Assembly: GCA_012729015.1 (NCBI GenBank)
Contig: JAAYDY010000060.1
Location: 1-64,000, forward strand
Length of the DNA stretch: 64,000 bases
Direction: 5' to 3'
Source: Phycisphaerae bacterium
GTDB taxonomy: Bacteria > Planctomycetota > Phycisphaerae > FEN-1346 > JAACEH01
Shown here piece after piece: positions 50,391 to 57,998 of the stretch (position 1 is the stretch's first letter; every line of letters starts with the position of its first letter). A program made the position numbers and the translations under genes. The notes below the pieces were generated by a model that was not told the origin of the DNA, ran no database searches, and worked only from the letters and a program-made list of their open reading frames with translations.

Positions 50391-51451
50391 TCTTTCGTTT
50401 CCGGCAAGGGTTTGCCGCCTGTATCCAGATGCCAGCGCGGACGCTTGATGAACGGCCCGCCCTTGAAGACCTGGCCGATCTCGCCGCGCTTCTCCAGGTA
50501 ATGCATGCAGCTGCGCATACACCCGCGCGAGCCCCCGATGCCGTAGCTGCCCGCCCCGCTCCACCGGGAGATGTACGTATGCCCCTCGATGATGAAACCC
50601 GAGGGCGTTTCTTCCGTCGGCCCCCAACGACCCAGCGACATCGGCCAGCAGAACTTGTACGCATGATCCTCCGACACCTGCTGCGCCATCACGTCGAACT
50701 GGTAACCCGGCATCGACACCGGAATGAACGGCGACGTCCTCGGGTCGCCGCCATGGAACGCCAGGGTGCACCGGCCCATGTCCACGTCGGCCCAGCGGTA
50801 GGTCTTGTCCTCAATCTGAATTTCGACCGTCCGCCCCTCCTTGATGTGCGGAATCGCCCCGGGGCACCCCTTCACACAGGCCATGTCCAGCTTGCACAGG
50901 CTGTTGGGCTCCAGGAGCGGATCCGGCTCCAGCGGCATGTCCGTCAGAATCGCCGCCAACCGTTGCCGCGGGCCGAATTCCCTGGTCAGAAACACCTTGG
51001 ACCAGCCGATTTCGCCCACCCCCGCCGCCACCCCCGCAATGCGGATCGCCAACTGGACCTCCGGAGCCACCCCGCCCGGACGCAGCGGCTCCGCCGGCGG
51101 CTGACGCTCCGGCACACCGGGGTAATACGGTACGGCCTCGTAGCCGAAGTCCTCGATCAGGCACGCCGTCTCGTACAGCGGCAGCGGAATAAAGTAGGTG
51201 TTCAGCAGACCGTGGTAGCAGAAATGCGTGTAGGCGGGCCAGTGCGTGCCTTCCTCGATGCCGCGCCATCCGCCCCGCACGATCCGCCGGCCCACCACAA
51301 TCACCGACTTCGTCTCCGGAAAGATCTCCGCCGGGTGCATCCGCGTCGGCGCGTTGGCGAATCGCTCGATGTTGGCCACGCCGAACAGATCCAGCCCGCG
51401 CGACAGCGCGTACTGCCGCAGCGCCTCTTTCGTCAGTGTCTTGGTCTTCAT
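50387..51451 (-). CDS. QueG/reductive-dehalogenase-like Fe-S protein (paralogue 3, one cluster Cys replaced)
   Basis: A 354-residue cytoplasmic protein. The N-terminal ALSRGLDLFGVANIERF and the GVGEIGWSKVFLTREFGPRQ block are shared with epoxyqueuosine reductase QueG and with the reductive dehalogenases, corrinoid-linked Fe-S enzymes. The first ferredoxin motif reads C186-KL-D189-MA-C192-VKG-C196-P, so the second Cys is Asp. Later Cys (KFC, GCMRSC) may bind a second cluster. The last gene of an IclR-led operon, 9 bases after its neighbour. Substrate unknown; no twin-arginine signal, so it is not a classic exported dehalogenase. Confidence 0.75.
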   Translation of the reverse strand: MKTKTLTKEALRQYALSRGLDLFGVANIERFANAPTRMHPAEIFPETKSVIVVGRRIVRGGWRGIEEGTHWPAYTHFCYHGLLNTYFIPLPLYETACLIEDFGYEAVPYYPGVPERQPPAEPLRPGGVAPEVQLAIRIAGVAAGVGEIGWSKVFLTREFGPRQRLAAILTDMPLEPDPLLEPNSLCKLDMACVKGCPGAIPHIKEGRTVEIQIEDKTYRWADVDMGRCTLAFHGGDPRTSPFIPVSMPGYQFDVMAQQVSEDHAYKFCWPMSLGRWGPTEETPSGFIIEGHTYISRWSGAGSYGIGGSRGCMRSCMHYLEKRGEIGQVFKGGPFIKRPRWHLDTGGKPLPETKD

Positions 51452-51460
51452 GGCATCGCC

Positions 51461-52306
51461 CTATAGTTTGTACAGGTCCACATCCGGTTTGACCACCCAC
51501 GCTGTGCGCTGCCTCAGCGGCGTCGCGAAACGGTCGGACACCTTGCCTTCCCGCTCCATCAGGTCAAGCAGCCCCCGCAGGCACGTCGCCGCCACGCGAT
51601 CGGGCCGCCCGGCCGGGTGTTGACGATTGGCCAACGCCCCGTTCTTGCACGTGCGGCACTGCGCGTAGTCCACCTGGGCCACGGTCATCGTCTTGCCGCA
51701 GATGGTACGCATCTGCTCGCCCACGAAGGCCCCGAGAGGACACAGCGTGCGGCACCGCTCCGCCGACGGCGAGAGCGTCTCCGTCAGAAGCGGAGTAGGC
51801 TCGATCTCCGCATCGGTCAGGATAATCTGAATCCGCTGTCGCGTGCCGAACCGCGGCGTGAGCAGGCAATCGCAGTAGCCGATTTCGCCGACGCCTGCAC
51901 GCACCGCGGCATCCTCATGGTCCAGCAGCACGTTGGGCCGCGGGGCCTTCGGTCGCACCGCCACGCCCATCGGCGGCACCTCCGGCGGCAAGTTCGGCAG
52001 AGGCACCGCCTCCCACCCGCTGTCCTCCAGGAACTCCGCCACCTGAATCGTCGTCAGCGACGTGAACCGGTTGTCCAGCCAGTCGAGACCGTAGAGGAGG
52101 TAGTTGCTGAAGTTCGTGCCCTCTTCGACGCCGCGCAGGGCCCCCCGCGGAATCCGTCGCCCCAGCACGATCACCGACCGCGTCTCAGGGAAGATGGCCC
52201 GAGGGTGCCTCTCCAGCGGCAACTCATCAAATCGCTCGATATTCGCCACCCCGAACAGGTCGGCGCCTGCCTGCTCGGCCGCCGCCCTCACATCACGAAG
52301 TTCCAT
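51461..52306 (-). CDS. QueG/reductive-dehalogenase-like protein (paralogue 2, degenerate cluster motif)
   Basis: A 281-residue paralogue of both neighbours (EQAGADLFGVANIERF, AGVGEIGYCDCLLTPRFGTRQ). The expected CxxCxxCxxxCP motif is reduced to C185-x3-C189-P, with Ser179 and Ala182 where the first two Cys should be. The other Cys (ICGKT, QCRTC, CLRG) are too few and too scattered for two normal clusters. ATG 52306 has GGAAGG 9 bases upstream. Fifty bases separate it from the large fused gene before it. It may bind a different metal or serve as a non-catalytic partner. Confidence 0.7.
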   Translation of the reverse strand: MELRDVRAAAEQAGADLFGVANIERFDELPLERHPRAIFPETRSVIVLGRRIPRGALRGVEEGTNFSNYLLYGLDWLDNRFTSLTTIQVAEFLEDSGWEAVPLPNLPPEVPPMGVAVRPKAPRPNVLLDHEDAAVRAGVGEIGYCDCLLTPRFGTRQRIQIILTDAEIEPTPLLTETLSPSAERCRTLCPLGAFVGEQMRTICGKTMTVAQVDYAQCRTCKNGALANRQHPAGRPDRVAATCLRGLLDLMEREGKVSDRFATPLRQRTAWVVKPDVDLYKL

Positions 52307-52356
52307 AGTCCTTTGCCTTCCTTTCGTATCACTCTGCTGAGGCCGCCCGATTGCCA

Positions 52357-54603
52357 TTACTCAGGTTGAGACGCCCTGCCACCTTGCCCTTTCGCAGGGC
52401 AGACACGGATGCACTCCTCGCCGATCGTCAGGTACCGCTTCTGAACGCCCCACGTCGTGTGAGCCACCGCTGCCGCAACGGCCGACGCCGTCCGATCCTC
52501 CGGCACCGGCGCGTCGGTCTCCATGCCCACGTACTGCGGGCCTTCCTTGCCGCTGAGGGCCAGCCGCTTCGCCCAGTCGCAGGCAAACGCGTCAACCGAT
52601 GGCACGTGAAACTCAGTGCCTTCGATGGCCAGAACCATGCCGCCGTCCCGCAAGGCCGCCGTCGGACAGGACGACACGCACCGCCCGTCGCACTTCGGGC
52701 AGAACAGGTCGCCCGGCAGAAGCGGATCGCTCGGCAGCGGCAGATCCGTCACCACCGCCAGAAACCGTTGCCGCACGCCGAACTCCGGCGTCAGCGGACT
52801 GCCGTTGCGGCCGATGGTCGCCAGGCCCGCCAGCAACGCCGCGAAGCGGTTGCTTCGCATATCCGGCAGCATGCCACGAGGACTCTTCACCGTGGACGCC
52901 AGGGCCGTCAGATCCGCCACCGGCACCCCGGCATGACCGCTACGGTTCAGACGCCGAATGAGCTGATATCCGACATCCTGAAGCAACTGGACGGACTCGT
53001 GGCAGGCGAATACATACGGCCCGACCGTCTCGGCCGGAGTGGTCTTGGCCGTGTCCAGCGCGGCATCAGGAAGGTGCATGCCAAGCACCACCACGCTCCG
53101 TGCTCCCGCCAGCCAGTCTTCGGGCCCGCGCATCGCGACCTCGCGATGCGTCACCGCAGGCACAAACGGGCCGTAGATCAGCCCCTTGTCCTCCACCTCC
53201 TCGGCCGGACGCGACGCGAGGTCCAGCCCCTTCGCCGCCTCGCGAAAAGCGGCAAAGCGATCCATATCGAACATGCCCACGAGGTCCGCCCCGGCCGCGC
53301 GGCACAGGTCGCGTATCTCGGCCGCCGTCGGCGCCGCGACCTTCGCATGGTCGCAACGCCTCGTCGAGGGCAACTCGGCGCTGGTCAGCACCGTGGCGAA
53401 CCGCACCTCCCCGTCAAACACTCCCAGACGCTCCGCCACCAGCGTATCGTGAATCCGAGTCAGACAGATCGCCGAGTATCCCTGGATGTCCAGCTCGTGC
53501 GCCATGTCCATCGCCGCATACACCAGACGCCGGCGAACCTGGGCATCGAGGTCCGGATGGCCGCCCGCGCCGCGCGGCACGCGAATGCCCACCGACACCA
53601 CCGAGACGGCGTCCGGCAGATGGAGCCGCGGATGCACCGGACCGTCCTCCGCGAAGTCCGCCGCCCGGCCCACAGCTAACACGTCCAGCAGCCCGTCCTC
53701 GAAGATCCGGTTCAGCCGCCCGAGCAGTTCCGCCGGCGTCTCGGCCGAGGGCGTCTTCTTCCGGCGCGGGGCCTTGCAGTACTGCGGGTCGCTCACGCGC
53801 CGCTCGGGCACCATGCAGAACTTCAGGCAGTTGCCCTCGGCCCCGCCGTCCTGCCCATAACGCTCCAGATTCTCCAGGATGACCTCTTCGGTCACCTTCT
53901 CCGGCGCCGGAATCGACAGGCTCAGGTCGAAGTTCTCCGCCCAGGCACAACGCCACTTGTTCGTCTGGGGAAACTCGTACCGTTGGCCGCCGATCTCCAC
54001 CGACGCCAGCCCCTTGGTCTCCTTGCGGAACGTGTCCATCGGACAGTGCCGCACGCAGGCCATGCACCGGTCGCACAGCGGCGGGCCGTCGTACATCGGC
54101 GTAGGCTCCAGCGCCGCATCCGTGACGATGCTGACAAACCGGGCACGCGGACCAAACTCGGGCGTCAACGCGAGGTTGTTCCAGCCGATCTCGGCCAGAC
54201 CCGCCGCCACGGCGGCGTATCGGTGAACCAGATCGGGAGCAAAACTCACGTTCAGGTCTTTGTAGGGATGATAGCGCCAGATGTTGCTCGACGCGATCGG
54301 CAACGCCCGATGACCGTGACTTTCGATCAGCCGCGCCACGCGGAACGAGATGTCGTCGAGCCGGCTGTTCATCCAGTACTGTACCGCGTACGGCCCCACC
54401 ACCTGTTGCCGCGGCTCGCCGCCCAGCTCCACGGCGGCATCCGGATGGTGAATGGCCGCCACGACGACCGACCGGGCGCCGGGCATCAATCCCTGAGGAC
54501 TCATCCTCAGCGGCGCATTGGCAAATCGCTCCACCGGCGCCACCCCAACCAGGTCCGCCCCCATGCCGCGGGCCAGCGCCTCTATCTCACGCTTCAGGCT
54601 CAT
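52357..54603 (-). CDS. Tandem QueG/reductive-dehalogenase-like Fe-S protein (paralogue 1, fused)
   Basis: A 748-residue fusion. Module A (about 1-285) has a complete ferredoxin motif, C177, C180, C183, C187-P, plus C218, C258, C262 and C275. A middle segment (about 290-415, IFEDGLLDVLAVGRAADFAE) resembles only the N-terminal half of a module and has no cluster motif. Module B (about 423-748) has C634, C637, C641, C645-P, with an extra residue between the second and third Cys, and a final CIRVCP. ATG 54603 lies inside the IclR gene (17-base overlap), so translation is coupled. The reaction is unknown; cobalamin use is possible because QueG relatives bind it. Confidence 0.75.
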   Translation of the reverse strand: MSLKREIEALARGMGADLVGVAPVERFANAPLRMSPQGLMPGARSVVVAAIHHPDAAVELGGEPRQQVVGPYAVQYWMNSRLDDISFRVARLIESHGHRALPIASSNIWRYHPYKDLNVSFAPDLVHRYAAVAAGLAEIGWNNLALTPEFGPRARFVSIVTDAALEPTPMYDGPPLCDRCMACVRHCPMDTFRKETKGLASVEIGGQRYEFPQTNKWRCAWAENFDLSLSIPAPEKVTEEVILENLERYGQDGGAEGNCLKFCMVPERRVSDPQYCKAPRRKKTPSAETPAELLGRLNRIFEDGLLDVLAVGRAADFAEDGPVHPRLHLPDAVSVVSVGIRVPRGAGGHPDLDAQVRRRLVYAAMDMAHELDIQGYSAICLTRIHDTLVAERLGVFDGEVRFATVLTSAELPSTRRCDHAKVAAPTAAEIRDLCRAAGADLVGMFDMDRFAAFREAAKGLDLASRPAEEVEDKGLIYGPFVPAVTHREVAMRGPEDWLAGARSVVVLGMHLPDAALDTAKTTPAETVGPYVFACHESVQLLQDVGYQLIRRLNRSGHAGVPVADLTALASTVKSPRGMLPDMRSNRFAALLAGLATIGRNGSPLTPEFGVRQRFLAVVTDLPLPSDPLLPGDLFCPKCDGRCVSSCPTAALRDGGMVLAIEGTEFHVPSVDAFACDWAKRLALSGKEGPQYVGMETDAPVPEDRTASAVAAAVAHTTWGVQKRYLTIGEECIRVCPAKGQGGRASQPE

Positions 54604-55420
54604 CTCGCTCCTCTTTCTTCCTGCGATCCGGACGTGGCGACGTCGTCGACGACGACGCAGCTGCCGACCCGAACTGCCGCGTCAACGCCGCGCCGATCTC
54701 CTCGGCCGCAACGGGCATACGCCTCAGAATGTCGCTCCTGTGTCCCCCCTTGAAACGGAAGATCGGCAGGTACAAACCGAGGGCCGCCACCACCCGATGC
54801 CCGTCACGAACCACGCACCCGACACCCGTGACGTCCGTCCGCGGCAGCTCAAGGCAGCCCTCCCCCCGACGCACCTCCGCCAGGCAGGCCACCAGCGATG
54901 GCCAGTCCCGCGCCTCCGGCCAGTCGTCGCCCGGCAACCCGTGCACCGCCACATACGTCTCCAGTTCGTGCCGCGGCGAATGGGCCAGCAGCAATCGCCC
55001 CGTGGCTGTCACATACGCATTGGCATCCATCATGACCGACTCGTCCACGCGGACCTCGCCACTGCCCCCGACGCTACAGAGCGTCAGCCGCGTGCCGTGA
55101 CTGAGCGTCACAAGAATGACCGTCTCGCCCACGGCCTGCGCCAACGCCCCCATGACCGGCTCGGCCACCGCCACCAGATCCTGCCGGTACGGCCCCTTGC
55201 GAGTCAGGTAGTAGGCCATCGGGCCCAGCCGGTACCCCATCCGCGGCCCCACCTGCTCGGCATAGTGCATCTCGGTCAGCTTCTTCAGAATGTGAACGCA
55301 GGTGGCCCGATGGAGCGACAGCCGGTCGGCAATCGCGCCCAGCGAGAGCGGCTGCTGCGGCTGCTCGGCCAGGACCTGAAGAACCTGGAAGGCTTTTTCA
55401 AGAGCACCAGCACGTTTCAT
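54587..55420 (-). CDS. IclR-family transcriptional regulator
   Basis: A 277-residue regulator. The N-terminal winged helix is plain (ALEKAFQVLQVLAEQ, LSLGAIADRLSLHRATCVHIL). The C-terminal effector domain has ETVILVTLSHGTRLTLCSV, YVTATGRLLLAHS and GVGCVVRDGHRVVAALGLYL. The last 30 residues are polar (SSSTTSPRPDRRKKEE) and overlap the next gene. It heads the operon of three Fe-S proteins, and two operator-like boxes cover its own start, so autoregulation and control of the operon are likely. The ligand is unknown; IclR proteins often sense small aromatic or organic acids. Confidence 0.92.
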   Translation of the reverse strand: MKRAGALEKAFQVLQVLAEQPQQPLSLGAIADRLSLHRATCVHILKKLTEMHYAEQVGPRMGYRLGPMAYYLTRKGPYRQDLVAVAEPVMGALAQAVGETVILVTLSHGTRLTLCSVGGSGEVRVDESVMMDANAYVTATGRLLLAHSPRHELETYVAVHGLPGDDWPEARDWPSLVACLAEVRRGEGCLELPRTDVTGVGCVVRDGHRVVAALGLYLPIFRFKGGHRSDILRRMPVAAEEIGAALTRQFGSAAASSSTTSPRPDRRKKEERDEPEA

Positions 55421-55449
55421 GTCAGGAAACTCCGTTTCACGTCAAGAAA
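55413..55449 (-). promoter_or_regulatory. Tandem operator boxes at the IclR start
   Basis: CGTTTCATGTCAGGAAA (55413-55429) and CGTTTCACGTCAAGAAA (55433-55449) match at 15 of 17 positions, repeat with a 20-bp period, and are each partly symmetric (TTTC...GAAA). They lie between the -10 box and the start codon, one covering the ATG, as expected for a repressor site. Confidence 0.65.
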
Positions 55450-55450
55450 G

Positions 55451-55478
55451 AATATAACCACCCGTCCGACCCCGTCAA
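55451..55478 (-). promoter_or_regulatory. Promoter of the IclR-Fe-S operon
   Basis: TTGACG (55478-55473), 16 bp, TATATT (55456-55451) on the minus strand, about 30 bases before the IclR start codon. The predicted RNA start falls inside the upstream operator box. Confidence 0.75.
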
Positions 55479-55560
55479 AGCGAATCGAACCCAATTTCGT
55501 ACCTGGAAACGCCCGTCGCCAGTATCGTCCCGCCCATCCCTGGAAACGGCGGGAAACGAC

Positions 55561-55630
55561 GTAGGGGTCGCTCGCGAGCGACCCGCGAGCGACATGCACC
55601 CTGGGAGGGCGGCTCGCGAGCCGCCCCTAC
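55561..55630. repeat. 70-bp palindromic element with GTAGGGG ends
   Basis: The outer ends GTAGGGG and CCCCTAC are inverted. Inside are two perfect 20-bp palindromes, one centred on GGTCGCTCGCGAGCGACC (55565-55584) and one on GGCGGCTCGCGAGCCGCC (55607-55626). It lies between the IclR promoter and the purO terminator and is probably a dispersed REP-like element. Confidence 0.65.
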
Positions 55631-55691
55631 GGTTGGCGCTATTGCCAGAACCGTGGCCCGCCACAAACGTGACGTGCACCTCATGAAGAAC

Positions 55692-55719
55692 GAGGGACGA
55701 TAGTGCCCTATCGTCCCTC
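55692..55719 (-). terminator. Terminator of the apgM-purO operon
   Basis: A perfect 12-bp stem (55692-55703 with 55708-55719) with a 4-base loop. On the minus strand it is followed by GTTCTTC and lies 30 bases after the purO stop codon. Confidence 0.75.
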
Positions 55720-55748
55720 GGCAACGGCGAAGTCTATGCAGCAGCAAG

Positions 55749-56474
55749 TCACTTGTGCTTGTTCACGATCTCGATAGCCACCGTGCCGTCCGCACGATCA
55801 ATGGTCTTCACGGCCAGCGAAATCCGATTGTCCGCGTTCAGCGCGTCCCAGTAGAACCGGGCCGTGTCCTTGATGTCGTCGCACAGCGGCAAGGCGTACG
55901 GCTCCCCCGCGAACGACGGCAGCGGGTTGCCGTCGGTCATGTACGTCGTCACACAGTAGCCCACGCCCGCCGTCGCCCGCTCGTAGCAGAACGTCTGACG
56001 CAGGCACAGCCCCGCCTCCGCCGACGACCCCTTCAGCACCGACAACGCCATCGGGTTGTCCGCGTCGCCCAGGTTCACCACGCCGCTGATGCGCGGCGTG
56101 AAGTTCGGCTCGTCCGGCTCATAACGCGCCTTGGCCAGCGACGATTCGAAGCTCTTGCCCGCCGCCAGCCCGTCGCAGATCGTGTCCGTCTGGGCCCCGT
56201 TCGACACCACGTGGCACTTGCCCGCCACACGGATCGCGTTGTAGATGATCAGCGACGGATCCTTCACCTTGCTCGCGTCGAACGCCTGCGTCCGCACCGT
56301 GCCTCCCTCGTTGACGAAGACGCGATTGCGGCTGTTTTCGCTGCGGCCCATGATCCAGTACACCTGCACGTACCGCTTTCCGTCGGGGCTCGCCCCCAGG
56401 ATGATCCCGCGGCCCGGATACGGATTCCGGCGCAGCGCCTCGGCGTTGGCTTTCATCGTCGATTCAATGCTCAT
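55749..56474 (-). CDS. purO: Archaeal-type IMP cyclohydrolase (PurO family)
   Basis: A 241-residue enzyme that closes the purine ring of FAICAR to give IMP, by the PurO-type fold instead of bacterial PurH. The family signature NPYPGRGIILGASPDG followed by VQVYWIMGRSENSRNR is near the N-terminus, and NFTPRISGVV lies in the middle. Length is slightly above the archaeal norm (about 200). ATG 56474 has GGAGGAG about six bases upstream. It follows apgM with a 39-base gap and shares its terminator. Some annotated members of this family are of uncertain activity, so the biochemical role is likely but unproven. Confidence 0.85.
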   Translation of the reverse strand: MSIESTMKANAEALRRNPYPGRGIILGASPDGKRYVQVYWIMGRSENSRNRVFVNEGGTVRTQAFDASKVKDPSLIIYNAIRVAGKCHVVSNGAQTDTICDGLAAGKSFESSLAKARYEPDEPNFTPRISGVVNLGDADNPMALSVLKGSSAEAGLCLRQTFCYERATAGVGYCVTTYMTDGNPLPSFAGEPYALPLCDDIKDTARFYWDALNADNRISLAVKTIDRADGTVAIEIVNKHK

Positions 56475-56513
56475 CGCGTCTCCTCCCCTTCGCGGGCCTC
56501 GTTCGCCTCACCG

Positions 56514-57731
56514 TCACGCGCCGAACTTCATCAGCTTGTCGGCATGCGCCAGCGCCATCTGCATCAGGTACTTCATCGGCAACCGCCCCATGCCCCCCGC
56601 GGCGCAGGCCACCTCGTTGAACTCCGTCACGCCGTCGCGACGGATGGTCGCCGGAGCCCACAGCAACGCCGGCACCGGGTGCCACGAGTGCGCCTTCAGC
56701 TTCGACGGCGTCGAGTGGTCGCCCGTCACCACCACCACGTCGGGCTTCAGCGCCCGAAGCGCCGGAATCGCCGCGTCCAGTTCCTCGATGCGCTTCACCT
56801 TCGCCTCGTAGTCGCCGTCCTCGCCCGTCTTGTCCGTGTACTTGAAGTGAATGAAGAAGAAGTCGTACTCCTGCCACCGCTTGCCCGCCACCGCGATGTT
56901 CTCCAGCAGGTTGTTGCCGGTCTCCAGCAACGTCATGCCCACCAGGCTCGCCACGCCGCGATACATCGGATAGTTGGCGATGGCCCCCGCCGTCAGTCCG
57001 TAACGCTCGGCCATGCTCGGCAGTTCCGTGTGCAGCGCAAAACCGCGAGCCAGCACGAAGTTCGCCTTCGGTTCGTCGGCCAGAATCTTGCGGATCTGCG
57101 ACAGAAGCTTCTTGACGATGGCCACCGTCTTCTTCGTGCCGGTCTTGGCGTCCAGCCCTTTCGGATCCAGCGGCGGCACGCCCGTGGCCTGCGGATCGGT
57201 GTCGGCCAGCGACTGGCTCAGCCCCTTCCCGCGAAGCACCAGCACCGCCCGGTGCTCGGCCTCCGTCTGGAGGACGATCTTCGCCCCGTCAATCGCCTTC
57301 GGCAGCTTCGCCACGAGCTTGGCGATGATCCGCTCGTTCTCCTCGGTCGGAATGCGGCCCGCGCGACGATCCACGACATTGCCCTGCTTGTCGAGCGTCG
57401 CGAAATTCAGCCGCGCCGCCAGGTCCCCATCCTTCAGCGGGAACCCCACACCCAGTGCCGACAGCAGCCCGCGGCCGATGATGAACTCCGTCGGCTCGTA
57501 ACCGAACAACCCGAGGTGCCCCGGGCCGCTGCCGGGCGTGATCCCCGGCATCACCGGATCCAGCAACCCGCATTCGCCCTCGGCCGCCAACTGGTCCAGA
57601 TTCGGCGTCCGGGCCTGTTGAAGCTCCGTCAGGCTGTTCGGCCCCGACTGGATGCTGCCGATGCCGTCGGCGATCAGAAACACGATCCGCTTGTCGTTCT
57701 TCTGCACCAGAGTGCTGAGATCCAGAGACAT
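56514..57731 (-). CDS. apgM: Cofactor-independent phosphoglycerate mutase, archaeal type
   Basis: A 405-residue glycolytic enzyme of the alkaline-phosphatase superfamily that interconverts 3- and 2-phosphoglycerate. Metal and active-site segments visible are FLIADGIGS, RTPNLDQLAAEG, TPGSGPGHLGLFGYEP, and the C-terminal VVVTGDHSTPSKLKAHSWHP. The order and length match ApgM/DhgA and not bacterial GpmI. ATG 57731 has AAGGAG (57740-57745) eight bases upstream. It is divergent from mutS and co-transcribed with purO. Confidence 0.92.
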   Translation of the reverse strand: MSLDLSTLVQKNDKRIVFLIADGIGSIQSGPNSLTELQQARTPNLDQLAAEGECGLLDPVMPGITPGSGPGHLGLFGYEPTEFIIGRGLLSALGVGFPLKDGDLAARLNFATLDKQGNVVDRRAGRIPTEENERIIAKLVAKLPKAIDGAKIVLQTEAEHRAVLVLRGKGLSQSLADTDPQATGVPPLDPKGLDAKTGTKKTVAIVKKLLSQIRKILADEPKANFVLARGFALHTELPSMAERYGLTAGAIANYPMYRGVASLVGMTLLETGNNLLENIAVAGKRWQEYDFFFIHFKYTDKTGEDGDYEAKVKRIEELDAAIPALRALKPDVVVVTGDHSTPSKLKAHSWHPVPALLWAPATIRRDGVTEFNEVACAAGGMGRLPMKYLMQMALAHADKLMKFGA

Positions 57732-57791
57732 GTGCGTCGCTCCTTCCCTGAGACAGGCCTGCCTGTATTGCCGGTTTGAGTCCGAGCGGCC

Positions 57792-57821
57792 ATTGTACCG
57801 CCACGGCCGGGCGCACCTCAA
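57792..57821 (-). promoter_or_regulatory. Promoter of apgM-purO
   Basis: TTGAGG (57821-57816), 18 bp, TACAAT (57797-57792) on the minus strand, about 61 bases before the apgM start. Confidence 0.6.
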
Positions 57822-57917
57822 GCGCGACCTGACGATTTTGACCCGACAAATCCGCCGGGCGCCGTGCCTGCCCCGTCAGGCATGGCGGTGCGACAGAGAC
57901 TCCCCCCGCTCCGCTGC

Positions 57918-57946
57918 TTGTTCTCTCGGGCCGGGAGTGCTACAAT
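57918..57946 (+). promoter_or_regulatory. Promoter of mutS
   Basis: TTGTTC (57918-57923), 17 bp, TACAAT (57941-57946), about 53 bases before the mutS ATG and divergent from the apgM promoter. Confidence 0.65.
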
Positions 57947-57998
57947 CCCTGCTCCTCGTGATCCGTGGGCGACGTTCGAGCGGTTGGGGCTGGCCGAC

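Noticed and set aside
50387..54603. Naming one of the Fe-S proteins queG or a true reductive dehalogenase
   Set aside because: Motifs are shared with both families, but altered Cys patterns, missing export signal and lack of a membrane anchor gene make either specific name unsafe.
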